33,460 bases of DNA from Alphaproteobacteria bacterium GM7ARS4 (GTDB taxonomy: Bacteria > Pseudomonadota > Alphaproteobacteria > GM7ARS4): positions 1 to 33,460 of the forward strand of contig JACONL010000008.1 of the NCBI GenBank assembly GCA_014332745.1, in the 5' to 3' direction. The translations under genes and the position numbers were made by a program. Positions 1-8,464 of the stretch are shown here, piece after piece (position 1 is the stretch's first letter; the number at the start of each line of letters is the position of its first letter). The notes under the pieces were generated by a model. That model was not told the origin of the DNA. It saw only the letters and a program-made list of their open reading frames with translations, and did not search any database.

Positions 1-648
1 ACCCTCTATATCATTTTTGAACGACTCGCCACAAAACAATGGACTCTCGATGAACGACTCACCGTCAGCGAAAGAGCATGGCGTCATAAAGGATCGCGCA
101 TGTTCCTAGAGGTCGGTCATTCTGCTACCATTGAGGATTTAGTGCGTGGTATCATTGTCCAATCAGGCAATGACGCATGTATCGTCATTGCCGAAGCCAT
201 CTCTGGCCATGAAAGAGTGTTTGCGCGCCATATGACAGAAAAAGCCCGTGCTTTGGGATTGACAAAGAGCCACTTTACGAACAGCACAGGATGGCATGAC
301 GAAGGCCATGTGACAACGGCAGAGGATGTCGCCCACCTTGCCCGCGCCCTGATACGCGACTTTCCTCAGTACTACCACTATTTCCGCCAAAGAGCTTTCC
401 GCTATAACGCCATATGGCAACATAATCGCAATGAATTGCTGGGCCATTATGGGGGCGCTGATGGCTTGAAAACAGGCTATACCCTCAAGGCTGGCTATAG
501 CCTCGTGGCGTCAGCACAGAGGCAGGGACGTCGTCTTATCCTCGTCCTCTCGGGAATTCGACATGAAGATGACCGCCTGAGAGAAGCGCGAAGATTGCTG
601 GACTGGGGTTTTAAACAGTTAGAATTGTCTTCTCCGTGCTGTCCCTAG
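1..648 (+). CDS. D-alanyl-D-alanine carboxypeptidase (PBP5/6 family), 5' end outside window, short C-terminus
   Basis: Periplasmic serine peptidase that trims the terminal D-Ala from peptidoglycan pentapeptides. The reading frame is open from base 1, so the signal peptide and the SxxK nucleophile motif lie upstream of the window. Visible are the family block around GSRMFLEVG, the SGN triad (bases 163-171) in the context VQSGNDA, and the KTG triad (bases 469-477) in GLKTGYT. The protein stops about 57 residues after KTG, just past LLDWGF. In most PBP5/6 enzymes that segment leads into a beta-rich C-terminal domain of about 90 residues and an amphipathic membrane anchor; both are missing here. 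Only 19 bases separate the stop from tmk, so no remnant of that domain is left. Family assignment is secure; which paralogue (dacA, dacC, dacF) cannot be decided. Confidence 0.93.
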   Translation, partial: TLYIIFERLATKQWTLDERLTVSERAWRHKGSRMFLEVGHSATIEDLVRGIIVQSGNDACIVIAEAISGHERVFARHMTEKARALGLTKSHFTNSTGWHDEGHVTTAEDVAHLARALIRDFPQYYHYFRQRAFRYNAIWQHNRNELLGHYGGADGLKTGYTLKAGYSLVASAQRQGRRLILVLSGIRHEDDRLREARRLLDWGFKQLELSSPCCP

Positions 649-667
649 GGACACACCGCCAAACGCC

Positions 668-1321
668 ATGTCACCTATACGACATCCTCCATTCATCACC
701 TTCGAAGGACTCGATAATAGTGGTAAAACGACCCAGCAAAAACGCCTCGCCCAATGGCTACGACACCGCCATATCGATGTGGTAGCCACAAGAGAGCCCG
801 GCGGAACGCCTCTGGCAGAGCAGATACGCTCTCTCCTCTGTGACCCTCACATCCAGTGCCAACCCCTCAGTGAGCTCTTACTTCTGTACGCGGCACGCTA
901 TGAGCATATTCATACATGTCTTAAACCAGCACGTCTCAGGCATGCATGGGTGCTGTGTGACCGCTTCATCGACTCGAGCCTATGCTATCAAGGAGCAGGA
1001 ATGGGAGTCGATAGCGGTGTGATAGACACCCTACGCACCATCATCGCCCATGAATGGACGCCACACAGGACATTTATCTTAGATATCCCCGCACAAAACG
1101 TTTTACAACGTGAGAAGGACGGTCGTCCTACAGCACGCTACGAACAGATGGGGCATGCTTTTTATGAGCGTGTCCGCGCATGCTTTCTGACTCTGGCGCG
1201 CCAAGAACCCCATCGCTGTGTGGTCATCGACGGATTGGCAGAGGAAGAGTCCATCGCCTACACCATCCAACAAGACATCACAAAGCATTTCCTTAACGCC
1301 TCACCATGTCCATCTCTTTAG
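668..1321 (+). CDS. tmk: thymidylate kinase
   Basis: Cytoplasmic kinase converting dTMP to dTDP for DNA synthesis. At 217 aa it has normal length. The P-loop GLDNSGKTT lies at residues 14-22, the dTMP-binding REPGG at 42-46, and the DRF motif at 98-100 in the context CDRFIDSSLCYQG. The C-terminal FYERVRACF helix region after the LID is also typical. The ATG start lies 19 bases after the carboxypeptidase stop, and the last 16 bases overlap holB, which suggests translational coupling. The tmk-holB-metG-tatD order is a well-known alphaproteobacterial arrangement. Confidence 0.96.
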   Translation: MSPIRHPPFITFEGLDNSGKTTQQKRLAQWLRHRHIDVVATREPGGTPLAEQIRSLLCDPHIQCQPLSELLLLYAARYEHIHTCLKPARLRHAWVLCDRFIDSSLCYQGAGMGVDSGVIDTLRTIIAHEWTPHRTFILDIPAQNVLQREKDGRPTARYEQMGHAFYERVRACFLTLARQEPHRCVVIDGLAEEESIAYTIQQDITKHFLNASPCPSL

Positions 1322-2334
1322 ACTCCCTCCCGCCGACACTCTACGGACACAAGCATTGCGAAGAAGCATTTCGCACAGCCTATGACTCAGGGCACATGCA
1401 CCATGCGTGGCTTTTGCACGGAGAGGAAGGCATAGGAAAAACGTGTCTTGCCTATAAAATCGCTGCCTTTGTCTTAGGCGCCAATAGAGACGCCGCACCC
1501 TATCTTGCCGACATTGATAAGAACAATCCTGTTATCAAGCGCATGCATGGAGGAAGTCACCCCCACTTTCTCCTCATCACTGGTGACAAAACAAGACGCA
1601 ATAAGGCATCATCGCCCATTACAATAGACGCCATACGCGCCATCCATGAATTCCTCAGCGTAAAGCCCAGCGCGCATGCCATGAATGTCGTTCTCTTAGA
1701 CAATTTTCGTGATGTCGTGCTACAAGCATCCCATGCCCTCCTGAAGATACTGGAAGAACCCCCATCTCGAAGCCTCTTTCTCATCACCACAGAACATGCC
1801 TCCCTTGTGCCAGCAACCATTCGCTCTCGTTGTCGTCTCGCACGTTTGTCTCCCCTGTCGCAAGAAGCCTTCTCCTCCTATCTGACAGCCCACCATAAGA
1901 ACATCACACAAGACCATGAAGACCTCTATCATCTCAGTGCGGGCGCCCCAGGACGCCTCCACCATTGGCTATCCCCGAAAGCACTGAGCCTTTACCAAGA
2001 ACTGAAGCCTTTGATGACAAGCATCACGCAATCCTCTTTCGACCATATGTCCCTCACGCGCTATCTTCACCATATGGAGAAACTCATGCTCTCTGACGCA
2101 CAGGAAGACAGTATGTCACTGTGGCGTCTTTTTTGGGATTATGTGTTTTACTGGCTCCATGACACCATGACGCACAGCCATCCTTTTGAGAAGAAGGCTC
2201 TCTTCACCCTGTGGGATGAGCTCCTGACATTACGTCAGCAAGGCACAGCTCTCCATCTTGCCCCAAGCCAAATCATTGTGACGGCTTTTTCTTACATACA
2301 TACAGCATGGACGACAGACAAGGGACAGACATGA
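1306..2334 (+). CDS. holB: DNA polymerase III delta' subunit
   Basis: Clamp-loader subunit of the replicative polymerase; an AAA+ fold protein of 342 aa. A Walker A sequence, GEEGIGKT, lies at residues 39-46, VVLLDN at 128-133 is in the Walker B position, LEEP at 149-152 and SRC (arginine-finger motif) at 174-176 in ATIRSRCRL. The segment GGSHPHFLLI around 82-91 is typical of alphaproteobacterial versions. I see no four-cysteine zinc module, which is present in the E. coli protein. The start overlaps the end of tmk, and the stop overlaps the metG start as ATGA. Confidence 0.95.
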   Translation: MSISLDSLPPTLYGHKHCEEAFRTAYDSGHMHHAWLLHGEEGIGKTCLAYKIAAFVLGANRDAAPYLADIDKNNPVIKRMHGGSHPHFLLITGDKTRRNKASSPITIDAIRAIHEFLSVKPSAHAMNVVLLDNFRDVVLQASHALLKILEEPPSRSLFLITTEHASLVPATIRSRCRLARLSPLSQEAFSSYLTAHHKNITQDHEDLYHLSAGAPGRLHHWLSPKALSLYQELKPLMTSITQSSFDHMSLTRYLHHMEKLMLSDAQEDSMSLWRLFWDYVFYWLHDTMTHSHPFEKKALFTLWDELLTLRQQGTALHLAPSQIIVTAFSYIHTAWTTDKGQT

Positions 2335-3881
2335 ATTCTTATTGCTACGTGACAACACCCATTTACTACGTCAATGACAATCCGCATATAGGGCATGCCT
2401 ATACAAGTATCGCATGTGATGTCTATGCCCGCTTCCAACGTATGCAAGGTAAAAAAGTGCTCTTCCTCACGGGTAGTGATGAACACGGACAAAAGGTGGA
2501 GAAGGCGGCAAGACGATTTGGCTATGACCCGCAACAATTCACAGACATGATGTCAAAGAAGTTCGAGCAATTGGCGGAATGCCTCAATATCAGCCCTGAT
2601 GACTTTATCAGGACAACCCAAGAGCGCCATCAACAAGGCGCTGTCGCCTTGTGGAAAGCCTTAGTGGCGCATGGTGACATTTATCTTGGGACATATCAAG
2701 GGTGGTATTCTGTCCGCGATGAGCATTTCATCAATGATAGCGATGTCGTGAAAGATGACAAAGGCACAGGACGTAGCCTACAGGGTGAAAAGGTGGAATG
2801 GCTAGAAGAAGAGAGCTATTTTTTCCGCCTTTCACATTGGCAGGACGCATTGCTCGACCACTATAAAAAACATCCCGACTCCATCGCACCCCCATCGCGC
2901 ATGAAAGAGGTGATGACCTTCATCGAACAAGGCTTACAAGATATTTCCATATCCCGCACGACCTTTTCTTGGGGAATCGATGTCCCGCCATCGCCCCATA
3001 AGCCCGCCTTGGCAACAAAAAAACATCACGTCATGTATGTATGGATTGACGCGTTGGCAAACTATCTGTCAGCGTTAGGCTACCCTGATTGGGATGACCA
3101 TAAACATCATTTCTGGCCAGCATCCCTCCATATGATTGGCAAAGATATTCTCCGCTTCCATGCTGTGTATTGGCCAGCCTTTCTTATGGCGGCACAACTC
3201 CCGCTCCCAGCACGCATTTTTGCCCATGGATGGTGGACCAATGAAGGAGAAAAAATATCGAAATCCTTAGGCAATGTCATCGACCCTTTTAGCCTCTGTC
3301 GAGAGTGGGGAAGTGATGTCATACGCTATTTCCTCTTGCGTGAAATTCCCTTTGGCAGTGATGGCAATTTCTCGAAACACTCCCTGATGCAACGCGCCAA
3401 CAGCGACCTCGCCAATGGAATAGGCAACCTTGCTATGCGCGTCCTGACCCTCGTGCAACGCCATTGCGATGGGAAAGTGCCGAACCCTTCCCATCTCCAG
3501 ACCATGGATGATAAAGCATTCTTAAAAGAGATAGAGAGCCTCTATCCGCGCGTGCGTAAGTCCCTAGAAGAGCAAGCGTTCCATACAGCACTACACCATA
3601 TATGGCATAGCATTTCCCTATCAGATGGCTATATCGACCGACAACAACCATGGGCCCTGAAGAAAAAAGATGTGAAGCGCATGCATCACGTGCTGTATGT
3701 CTTGTTGGAAGCGCTCTGTTCCATTGCCCTCACGTTATTGCCCTTTATGCCAAACGCCATGGGGCGCTTATGTTCCTTCCTCGCCATTCCCGACTCACAA
3801 CGTTCCTTCGGTGACACGAACGTTCTGCGCGTTGGAGAGAGACTCCCCCCTCCTCAACCACTCTTTCCAAGAAAGTCATAA
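2331..3881 (+). CDS. metG: methionyl-tRNA synthetase
   Basis: Class I aminoacyl-tRNA synthetase that charges tRNA-Met. From the ATG at 2331, which overlaps the holB stop as ATGA, the protein has 516 aa and opens directly with the family block YVTTPIYYVNDNPHIGHAYT. An in-frame start 24 bases upstream is possible but gives an uncharacteristic leader. HIGH is at residues 19-22 and the KMSKS loop reads KISKS at 308-312 in GEKISKSLGN. The connective-peptide knuckle around GWYSVRDEHF has no zinc-binding cysteines, and there is no C-terminal tRNA-binding (EMAP-like) domain; both match the short zinc-free type common in alphaproteobacteria. Confidence 0.97.
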   Translation: MNSYCYVTTPIYYVNDNPHIGHAYTSIACDVYARFQRMQGKKVLFLTGSDEHGQKVEKAARRFGYDPQQFTDMMSKKFEQLAECLNISPDDFIRTTQERHQQGAVALWKALVAHGDIYLGTYQGWYSVRDEHFINDSDVVKDDKGTGRSLQGEKVEWLEEESYFFRLSHWQDALLDHYKKHPDSIAPPSRMKEVMTFIEQGLQDISISRTTFSWGIDVPPSPHKPALATKKHHVMYVWIDALANYLSALGYPDWDDHKHHFWPASLHMIGKDILRFHAVYWPAFLMAAQLPLPARIFAHGWWTNEGEKISKSLGNVIDPFSLCREWGSDVIRYFLLREIPFGSDGNFSKHSLMQRANSDLANGIGNLAMRVLTLVQRHCDGKVPNPSHLQTMDDKAFLKEIESLYPRVRKSLEEQAFHTALHHIWHSISLSDGYIDRQQPWALKKKDVKRMHHVLYVLLEALCSIALTLLPFMPNAMGRLCSFLAIPDSQRSFGDTNVLRVGERLPPPQPLFPRKS

Positions 3882-3938
3882 TGGCACAGACGCTCGCCCA
3901 TCCACCCACCAAGCCCCTCTGGCCCCTCTGAATGTCCC

Positions 3939-4751
3939 ATGAAGAAGAACTTGTCTATTGTTGATAGCCATTGTCATCTCGATTGGCATAGTTTTTCCCA
4001 TGAACAGCAGGCAACGATCCGTCGTGCGTCCCATGCTGGCGTTGAGACAATGTTGTCCATCAATACCCATATTCATTCCTTTCCCCGCCTACGTGCCATG
4101 GCCGAGACATATCCTCAGGTCTGGTGTAGCGTTGGCATTCATCCTTGCTATGTGGAGGAAGAGGGCATTGACGAAGAGAGCCTCTTCGATACGCTCTGTG
4201 CCCATGGGCGTCACGAGAAAGTCATCGCCTTTGGTGAGACAGGATTAGATTACAAAGACACAAGGGAGAATGCCCGCAAGCAAAAACGTCTTCTCACCAT
4301 TCATTTGGAAGCGGCATGCCATTGTGATATTCCCGTTGTTATCCATATGCGTGAGGCAGAGGAAGACACCATCCGCCATATCGGCTCTTTTTACAAGAAC
4401 AACAAGACACTGCGTGGCGTCATTCATTGTTTTAGTGGCTCGAGACATTTTGCTGAACAAGCATTATCGTGGGGATTTTTCATTTCTGTGTCTGGCCTCA
4501 TCACCTACCCATCATGCGCGTTTCTTCTTCCCATCATCAAGGATGTCGTGCCGCTATCGAGACTCTTGCTCGAGACGGACTCTCCATTTCTTGCGCCTCC
4601 CCCCCATCGGGGCAAACGTAACGAACCTGCCTTCATCATCCACACATTGGCAAAGACGGCGTCGTGTAAAAATATATCTCAACAAGAGCTGGCACAAGCC
4701 ACAACGGACAACTTCTTTACCCTTTTCACAAAAGCGAGAACGCAAAGATGA
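3939..4751 (+). CDS. tatD: TatD-family metal-dependent hydrolase (DNase)
   Basis: Cytoplasmic TIM-barrel metal-dependent nuclease of the TatD/YcfH family, 270 aa. Metal-ligand motifs appear in order: SHCHLD at residues 10-15, GETGLDY near the middle, VIHMREAEED, GVIHCFSGS and LLETDSPFLAP near the C-terminus. The gene starts 57 bases after metG; that gap contains a short CCCCTCTG tandem duplication and no gene. Its stop overlaps the start of the next gene as ATGA, so the two are probably co-translated. In alphaproteobacteria this gene usually sits between metG and a beta-lactamase-fold hydrolase, as here. The substrate in vivo is uncertain for the family. Confidence 0.94.
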   Translation: MKKNLSIVDSHCHLDWHSFSHEQQATIRRASHAGVETMLSINTHIHSFPRLRAMAETYPQVWCSVGIHPCYVEEEGIDEESLFDTLCAHGRHEKVIAFGETGLDYKDTRENARKQKRLLTIHLEAACHCDIPVVIHMREAEEDTIRHIGSFYKNNKTLRGVIHCFSGSRHFAEQALSWGFFISVSGLITYPSCAFLLPIIKDVVPLSRLLLETDSPFLAPPPHRGKRNEPAFIIHTLAKTASCKNISQQELAQATTDNFFTLFTKARTQR

Positions 4752-5524
4752 AAATCACCATTCTTGGTTGTGGTGCGTCAGGAGGTGTCCCCCTCATAGG
4801 TCCTCATTGGGGCGCATGTGACAGCAGAGAGCCTAAAAATTGGCGGCGGCGTTCATCTATCCTCATCGAGGATAAAGGCTGTATCCTACTGGTGGATGCA
4901 ACACCTGATGTGCGTATGCAGCTCATCGATGCCGGCATATCCCATGTGGATGCCTTGTTGCTGACCCATAGCCATGCTGACCATATTAATGGTTTGGATG
5001 ATATGCGCATGCTCAACAATGCCATGCAACGTCCCATCGCGCTCTATGCCACAAAAGAGACCTTCGAGGAGGTCAAGCAACGTTTCCCTTATATTTTCCG
5101 CACACCTTCAAGGAATAAGGAAGGACGATTTTTCAAACCTTGCTTTATCTCGCATATCATCACAATAGGCAAGACGTTCTCTGTTAACGGATTGGATATC
5201 GTGCCTGTGCGCCAAGACCACGGCGTCTGCCAAACGGTGGGCTTTCGTTATCAAAACATGGCATACTCGCCAGACGTTGTAAGACTGCCAGAGGAATCCC
5301 TCGCCCAGTTGCGCGGGCTGTCCTTGTGGATCGTCGACTGCCTTCGCGAGAAACCCTCACCAACCCATGCGCACCTTGAGCGCGTGATAAAATGGACCAA
5401 TTCCTTAAAACCAAAACACGTGCTTCTTACACATATGAGTCATGAGAGCGATTATAGCACGCTCAAACATCGTGCGCCAAAGCCGATAGAGCCAGCATGG
5501 GACGGCATGGTCGTAGAATTATGA
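4748..5524 (+). CDS. MBL-fold metallohydrolase (PhnP-like)
   Basis: Metallo-beta-lactamase-fold hydrolase, 258 aa. The N-terminus ITILGCGASGGVP is the characteristic opening of the PhnP-like group. The metal-binding motif HSHADH is at residues 74-79, followed by INGLDD, and a later histidine occurs in VRQDHG. RNase Z/PhnP relatives act on phosphodiesters, but no phosphonate-degradation genes are present, so the role is probably a general cyclic phosphodiesterase or nuclease; that is inference. It overlaps tatD by 4 bases and ends the + strand operon. The following 126 bases contain the promoter of the next gene. Confidence 0.9.
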   Translation: MKITILGCGASGGVPLIGPHWGACDSREPKNWRRRSSILIEDKGCILLVDATPDVRMQLIDAGISHVDALLLTHSHADHINGLDDMRMLNNAMQRPIALYATKETFEEVKQRFPYIFRTPSRNKEGRFFKPCFISHIITIGKTFSVNGLDIVPVRQDHGVCQTVGFRYQNMAYSPDVVRLPEESLAQLRGLSLWIVDCLREKPSPTHAHLERVIKWTNSLKPKHVLLTHMSHESDYSTLKHRAPKPIEPAWDGMVVEL

Positions 5525-5580
5525 CGGGAAGGACGCATGGAAAAAAAGACAGGGTATGAACGTGATTTTTATGTCTTTTC

Positions 5581-5609
5581 TTGACACCTAAAGCATAGAG
5601 AGCTATAAT
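5581..5609 (+). promoter_or_regulatory. consensus sigma70 promoter for the DUF4268 gene
   Basis: TTGACA at 5581-5586 and TATAAT at 5604-5609 are both perfect matches to the vegetative consensus and are separated by exactly 17 bases. Transcription would start around 5615-5617, giving a 5' leader of roughly 35 bases. A purine-rich GGTAGGTGAG sits just before the ATG at 5651. It is the only promoter in the window that matches both boxes exactly. Confidence 0.85.
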
Positions 5610-5650
5610 CATGGTATGAGAGTTCGACAGGGAATGGTAGGTGAGAACGC

Positions 5651-6802
5651 ATGGATGCACAGCACTTAAAGAATTTCAAGCGCGTCAAGGATTTACGCGC
5701 AATATGGCCCGGTGGGCGTGAGGACTTTTTAGCGTGGCTAAAAAAAGACGAGAATTTCCATGCGTTGGGTGATTGTTTGTCCATGGACCTCAAGCTGTTA
5801 GATGACGACTCTTTGAAAAAGAATCTGGGGGCAGATGTTCTTGGCAAAGCACGAGACGATAAAGGGCACGACCATATTGTCATGATTCAAGTGCGTTTGG
5901 AGGATAGTTCTGATAGCGATGTTGGTACTATTCTTACAAATGTTGTGAACGTGGATGTCCCTTACTTGACGGTGGTTTGGGTGGCGACGCCTTTTGCCGA
6001 GAGGCATAAGAAAACGCTCAACTGGCTCAACAGCAAGACAGATGAGAGTATCACGTTTTGCGGCGTGGACCCTGGCATATGGACGATCGGTGATTCTGAC
6101 CCTGCCATATGGTTTGATGTCGTCTCTTCATCTCCCCATTTCCACAAGAGCGCATCAACGCCGTCGCCGGCCAAGGAGGAGGGGAAGAAGGACAATGTGT
6201 CCTCTGGCGTGAAAGCTGACAATGTTGTGTTGCCTAAGGATATGGGACGCGAGGCGGTCGCTGGCGTGGTGGCGTCGTCGCCTCTGCCACGGGATGCCCT
6301 GATTAAGAAATACTGGGTTGCATTTCGGGCGTTCATGGAACAACAGGGGAGCAAGATTGGTTTGCCTGAGCCGTCTTCCAATGAGTGGACGAGTTACAGC
6401 ATTGGCTGTCATAATTTTTATCTTATGGCTGTCATCAAGTTCGCCAACAAAAAGGAGCTTCCAGACTCGTCTATCTCTGTTGTGCTTTTATGTCAGGGTC
6501 CCAGTGCGTCGAAAAACTTTAACTTGCTTCTCAAGCATAAGGAAAAGGTGGAGTGGGAGATAGGGGTTAATCTGGAATGGCGTGAGTTGCGTCGTGAGCC
6601 TCAATCCCATGACATTGCCCATGTCATGTTGGCAAAGAACACAGATCCTTCCGATGAGAGCATATGGCCACAACAGCATAAATGGCTGTTAGAGACTTTA
6701 GAGAAATTTGATACGGCTTTCCGCCCTCGTACGAAGATGATTGACTCGCTGGAGAAATTTAGCCCTGATACGCCCAGCAGCTTCAAGGAAGGTATGTCTT
6801 AA
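5651..6802 (+). CDS. DUF4268-type protein with degenerate nuclease-like N-terminal domain
   Basis: A 383-aa protein resembling DUF4268 proteins. Residues 10-160 match the nuclease-like N-terminal region usual in that family: DLRAIWPGG at the start, ADVLGKA at 61-67, and the stretch ending in LNSKTDESITFCGVDP. Residues about 215-370 correspond to DUF4268 itself (YWVAFRAFMEQQGS; SYSIGCHNFYLMAV). A low-complexity Ser/Pro/Lys linker (about 160-212) separates them. Family members usually carry an acidic E-N-Q-L-E type motif on the second catalytic strand; here it reads IQVRLE (79-84), so the catalytic acid seems lost. The gene stands alone between two conserved operons, has its own promoter and is G-rich on its coding strand, unlike the preceding genes. 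Its function is unknown; DUF4268 proteins are often found near restriction or defence genes, but none are seen here. Confidence 0.72.
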   Translation: MDAQHLKNFKRVKDLRAIWPGGREDFLAWLKKDENFHALGDCLSMDLKLLDDDSLKKNLGADVLGKARDDKGHDHIVMIQVRLEDSSDSDVGTILTNVVNVDVPYLTVVWVATPFAERHKKTLNWLNSKTDESITFCGVDPGIWTIGDSDPAIWFDVVSSSPHFHKSASTPSPAKEEGKKDNVSSGVKADNVVLPKDMGREAVAGVVASSPLPRDALIKKYWVAFRAFMEQQGSKIGLPEPSSNEWTSYSIGCHNFYLMAVIKFANKKELPDSSISVVLLCQGPSASKNFNLLLKHKEKVEWEIGVNLEWRELRREPQSHDIAHVMLAKNTDPSDESIWPQQHKWLLETLEKFDTAFRPRTKMIDSLEKFSPDTPSSFKEGMS

Positions 6803-7252
6803 GAACGCGCCCTTTATGAGGCTTTCTCTTATCACCGCGTGCTAAATACTTTTCCATGTCCGTATTGGTCTTTAGAGAGTAGGGCGATGATGGTCATGGT
6901 GCTGTGTCGGCTACGCGGTTCTATTTTGTTATTATCATCATTATTCCTGCTAGGATATTTATTCCTATGTATAGGAGTGTCACTCCTATTGTTGCCCCTA
7001 TAGCGAATAGAAAGCCATTTCTAATCATTGCTTCCACCATGTGCTGGGTCAGTTTCGGTCTTGCCAGCATGCCCCGAGTAGCATAGGAAGCCTGTAGAGG
7101 CATTGTCAATGGCTTTTAGGTAGGTTGAGAGATTGAAGATGGGAGCGCGGTACGCGTGGTCGCTCACATGGTTATCTGACTTACCATAATATATCTTATA
7201 GAGCTTCTAACAACCCTAAGGATAGTCGAAGAGGAGATGACCACACTCTATC
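6803..7252. other. 450-base region without a confident gene
   Basis: This stretch lies between the convergent ends of the DUF4268 gene and lpxB. I see no tRNA, no clear rho-independent terminator and no mobile-element ends. Two weak inverted repeats occur: GAGCG (7143-7147) with CGCTC (7161-7165) around an ACGCGT core, and ATGGT with ACCAT about 9 bases apart near 7169-7187. Neither is followed by a good T-run. The only coding candidate is the small membrane-protein ORF listed separately. Confidence 0.6.
6921..7103 (-). CDS. possible small single-span membrane protein
   Basis: An ORF of 60 codons from the ATG at 7103. The N-terminal half is mildly basic (MLARPKLTQHMVEAMIRN) and the C-terminal half is a continuous hydrophobic helix with glycines (FAIGATIGVTLLYIGINIL) ending in a lysine. 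That layout suits a small inner-membrane protein. No Shine-Dalgarno sequence of note precedes it and I recognise no family. The opposite strand also has a hydrophobic ORF over the same bases, so this could be chance. Confidence 0.25.
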   Translation of the reverse strand: MPLQASYATRGMLARPKLTQHMVEAMIRNGFLFAIGATIGVTLLYIGINILAGIMMIITK

Positions 7253-8464
7253 TCATAGGGCTTTTGGCGAAGGTTGGTGGGCGAGCCATCGCCATAGCTG
7301 TGTCGCCGCCGTCGTAAAGGGGTGATGTCCGTCTTGACAACGCAATTGCCTTAGGAAGGGCGCAACAGCTTTTTGCTGTTGCTCACGCGCATCCTTTTCC
7401 ATCATCAAGGGATAAAGTGTCTCCGCCATCTTGACAGCTGTGCACGCATCGAACAGCAATTCAGGTATCAGCATGGACTCTGCCATGAGGTTAACCAACG
7501 TGGCATAACGCACCCGCACGCAACGTTTCACAATCCATGCCGTCAGCCTGTCTATCTTATAAATAATCACCATAGCGACACCCTTAACCGCCAAATCAAG
7601 ACTCACCGTGCCAGACACCGCCAGTGCCACGTCCATACCCTCAAAGCCCTCCTCCTTCCCTGCACCTTCTCTCGCCCATAATCTATCTATCAAAGATGGC
7701 TCTCCCCTACCCTCCACCATAGAACGTATCCGCGCCTCCACCCCCTGTGCCATAACAATCCATGTCTCAAAGGTGACTCCTTCCGCTAAACAACGCCGCT
7801 TTAAGAGGGAGACAGCCTCTAACATCAACGGCAAGTGATGACGCACTTCCGAAGGTCTGGAGCCAGGACATAAGCACAGGCGCATTATCCTCTTGTCATC
7901 GCGACGGCGACATCGTATCACCTCTGTCCCCACCACTGAAGGATGTCCTGCAAAATACGTGGGTAAACCATAGCACTCAAAATAAGGCGGCTCAAAAGGA
8001 AGGAGTGTCAAAAGCCCTTGATAGAGCCGCGCCATATCTTGTGCCCTGCCTGCTTTCCATGCCCACACCGTCGGCGCTACATAGTGAATACAAGGAATCG
8101 ATGCTGTTTCCTTATTCTTCTTGAGACGAGAGACAAAACGCATGGCAAAAGAAGGAGAGTCCACCGTGATGACCATGTCCGGTTGCCCATGCGCTACATG
8201 AACGACACAACGACGCAAACATGCTATGAGCGTCGGCAATCGCCATAAGACTTGGCTATAGCCCATCACAGACAATAAACCCATATCAAACAAGGGCTTT
8301 AAGCCTTGACGACACATATGACGCCCCCCCACGCCCTCAAAGACGAGGCGCACATCGCGCCGCTGCTCCTTCATAGCGGCCATAAGCCCCGCCCCCAATA
8401 TGTCACCCGACGCCTCACCCGCCACAATAAAAAAACGATATGTCTTCTTTCCCGTCCTCGTCAT
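7253..8464 (-). CDS. lpxB: lipid-A-disaccharide synthase
   Basis: Glycosyltransferase (GT19) that joins lipid X to UDP-2,3-diacylglucosamine to form the lipid A disaccharide at the inner membrane. It is 403 aa. The opening FIVAGEASGDILGAGLM is the family signature; further conserved blocks are GVGG, MGYSQVL, VDSPSFAMR, HYVAPTVWAWKAGR, AGHPSV, CPGSRPSEV and AVSGTVSLDLA. The ATG overlaps the lpxI stop by 4 bases, so translation is probably coupled. It is the last gene of the long minus-strand block. Confidence 0.97.
   Translation of the reverse strand: MTRTGKKTYRFFIVAGEASGDILGAGLMAAMKEQRRDVRLVFEGVGGRHMCRQGLKPLFDMGLLSVMGYSQVLWRLPTLIACLRRCVVHVAHGQPDMVITVDSPSFAMRFVSRLKKNKETASIPCIHYVAPTVWAWKAGRAQDMARLYQGLLTLLPFEPPYFECYGLPTYFAGHPSVVGTEVIRCRRRDDKRIMRLCLCPGSRPSEVRHHLPLMLEAVSLLKRRCLAEGVTFETWIVMAQGVEARIRSMVEGRGEPSLIDRLWAREGAGKEEGFEGMDVALAVSGTVSLDLAVKGVAMVIIYKIDRLTAWIVKRCVRVRYATLVNLMAESMLIPELLFDACTAVKMAETLYPLMMEKDAREQQQKAVAPFLRQLRCQDGHHPFTTAATQLWRWLAHQPSPKAL

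Noticed and set aside
3882-3938. Tandem CCCCTCTG repeat between metG and tatD
   Set aside because: Only two short copies in a C-rich gap; no sign of a mobile or regulatory element.
4270-4821. 183-codon open frame on the + strand in a second frame
   Set aside because: Overlaps tatD and the start of the MBL hydrolase, both with strong motifs; the product is a low-complexity shadow.
7143-7187. Weak inverted repeats downstream of lpxB
   Set aside because: Arms of about 5 bp with no T-run; not a convincing terminator or RNA.
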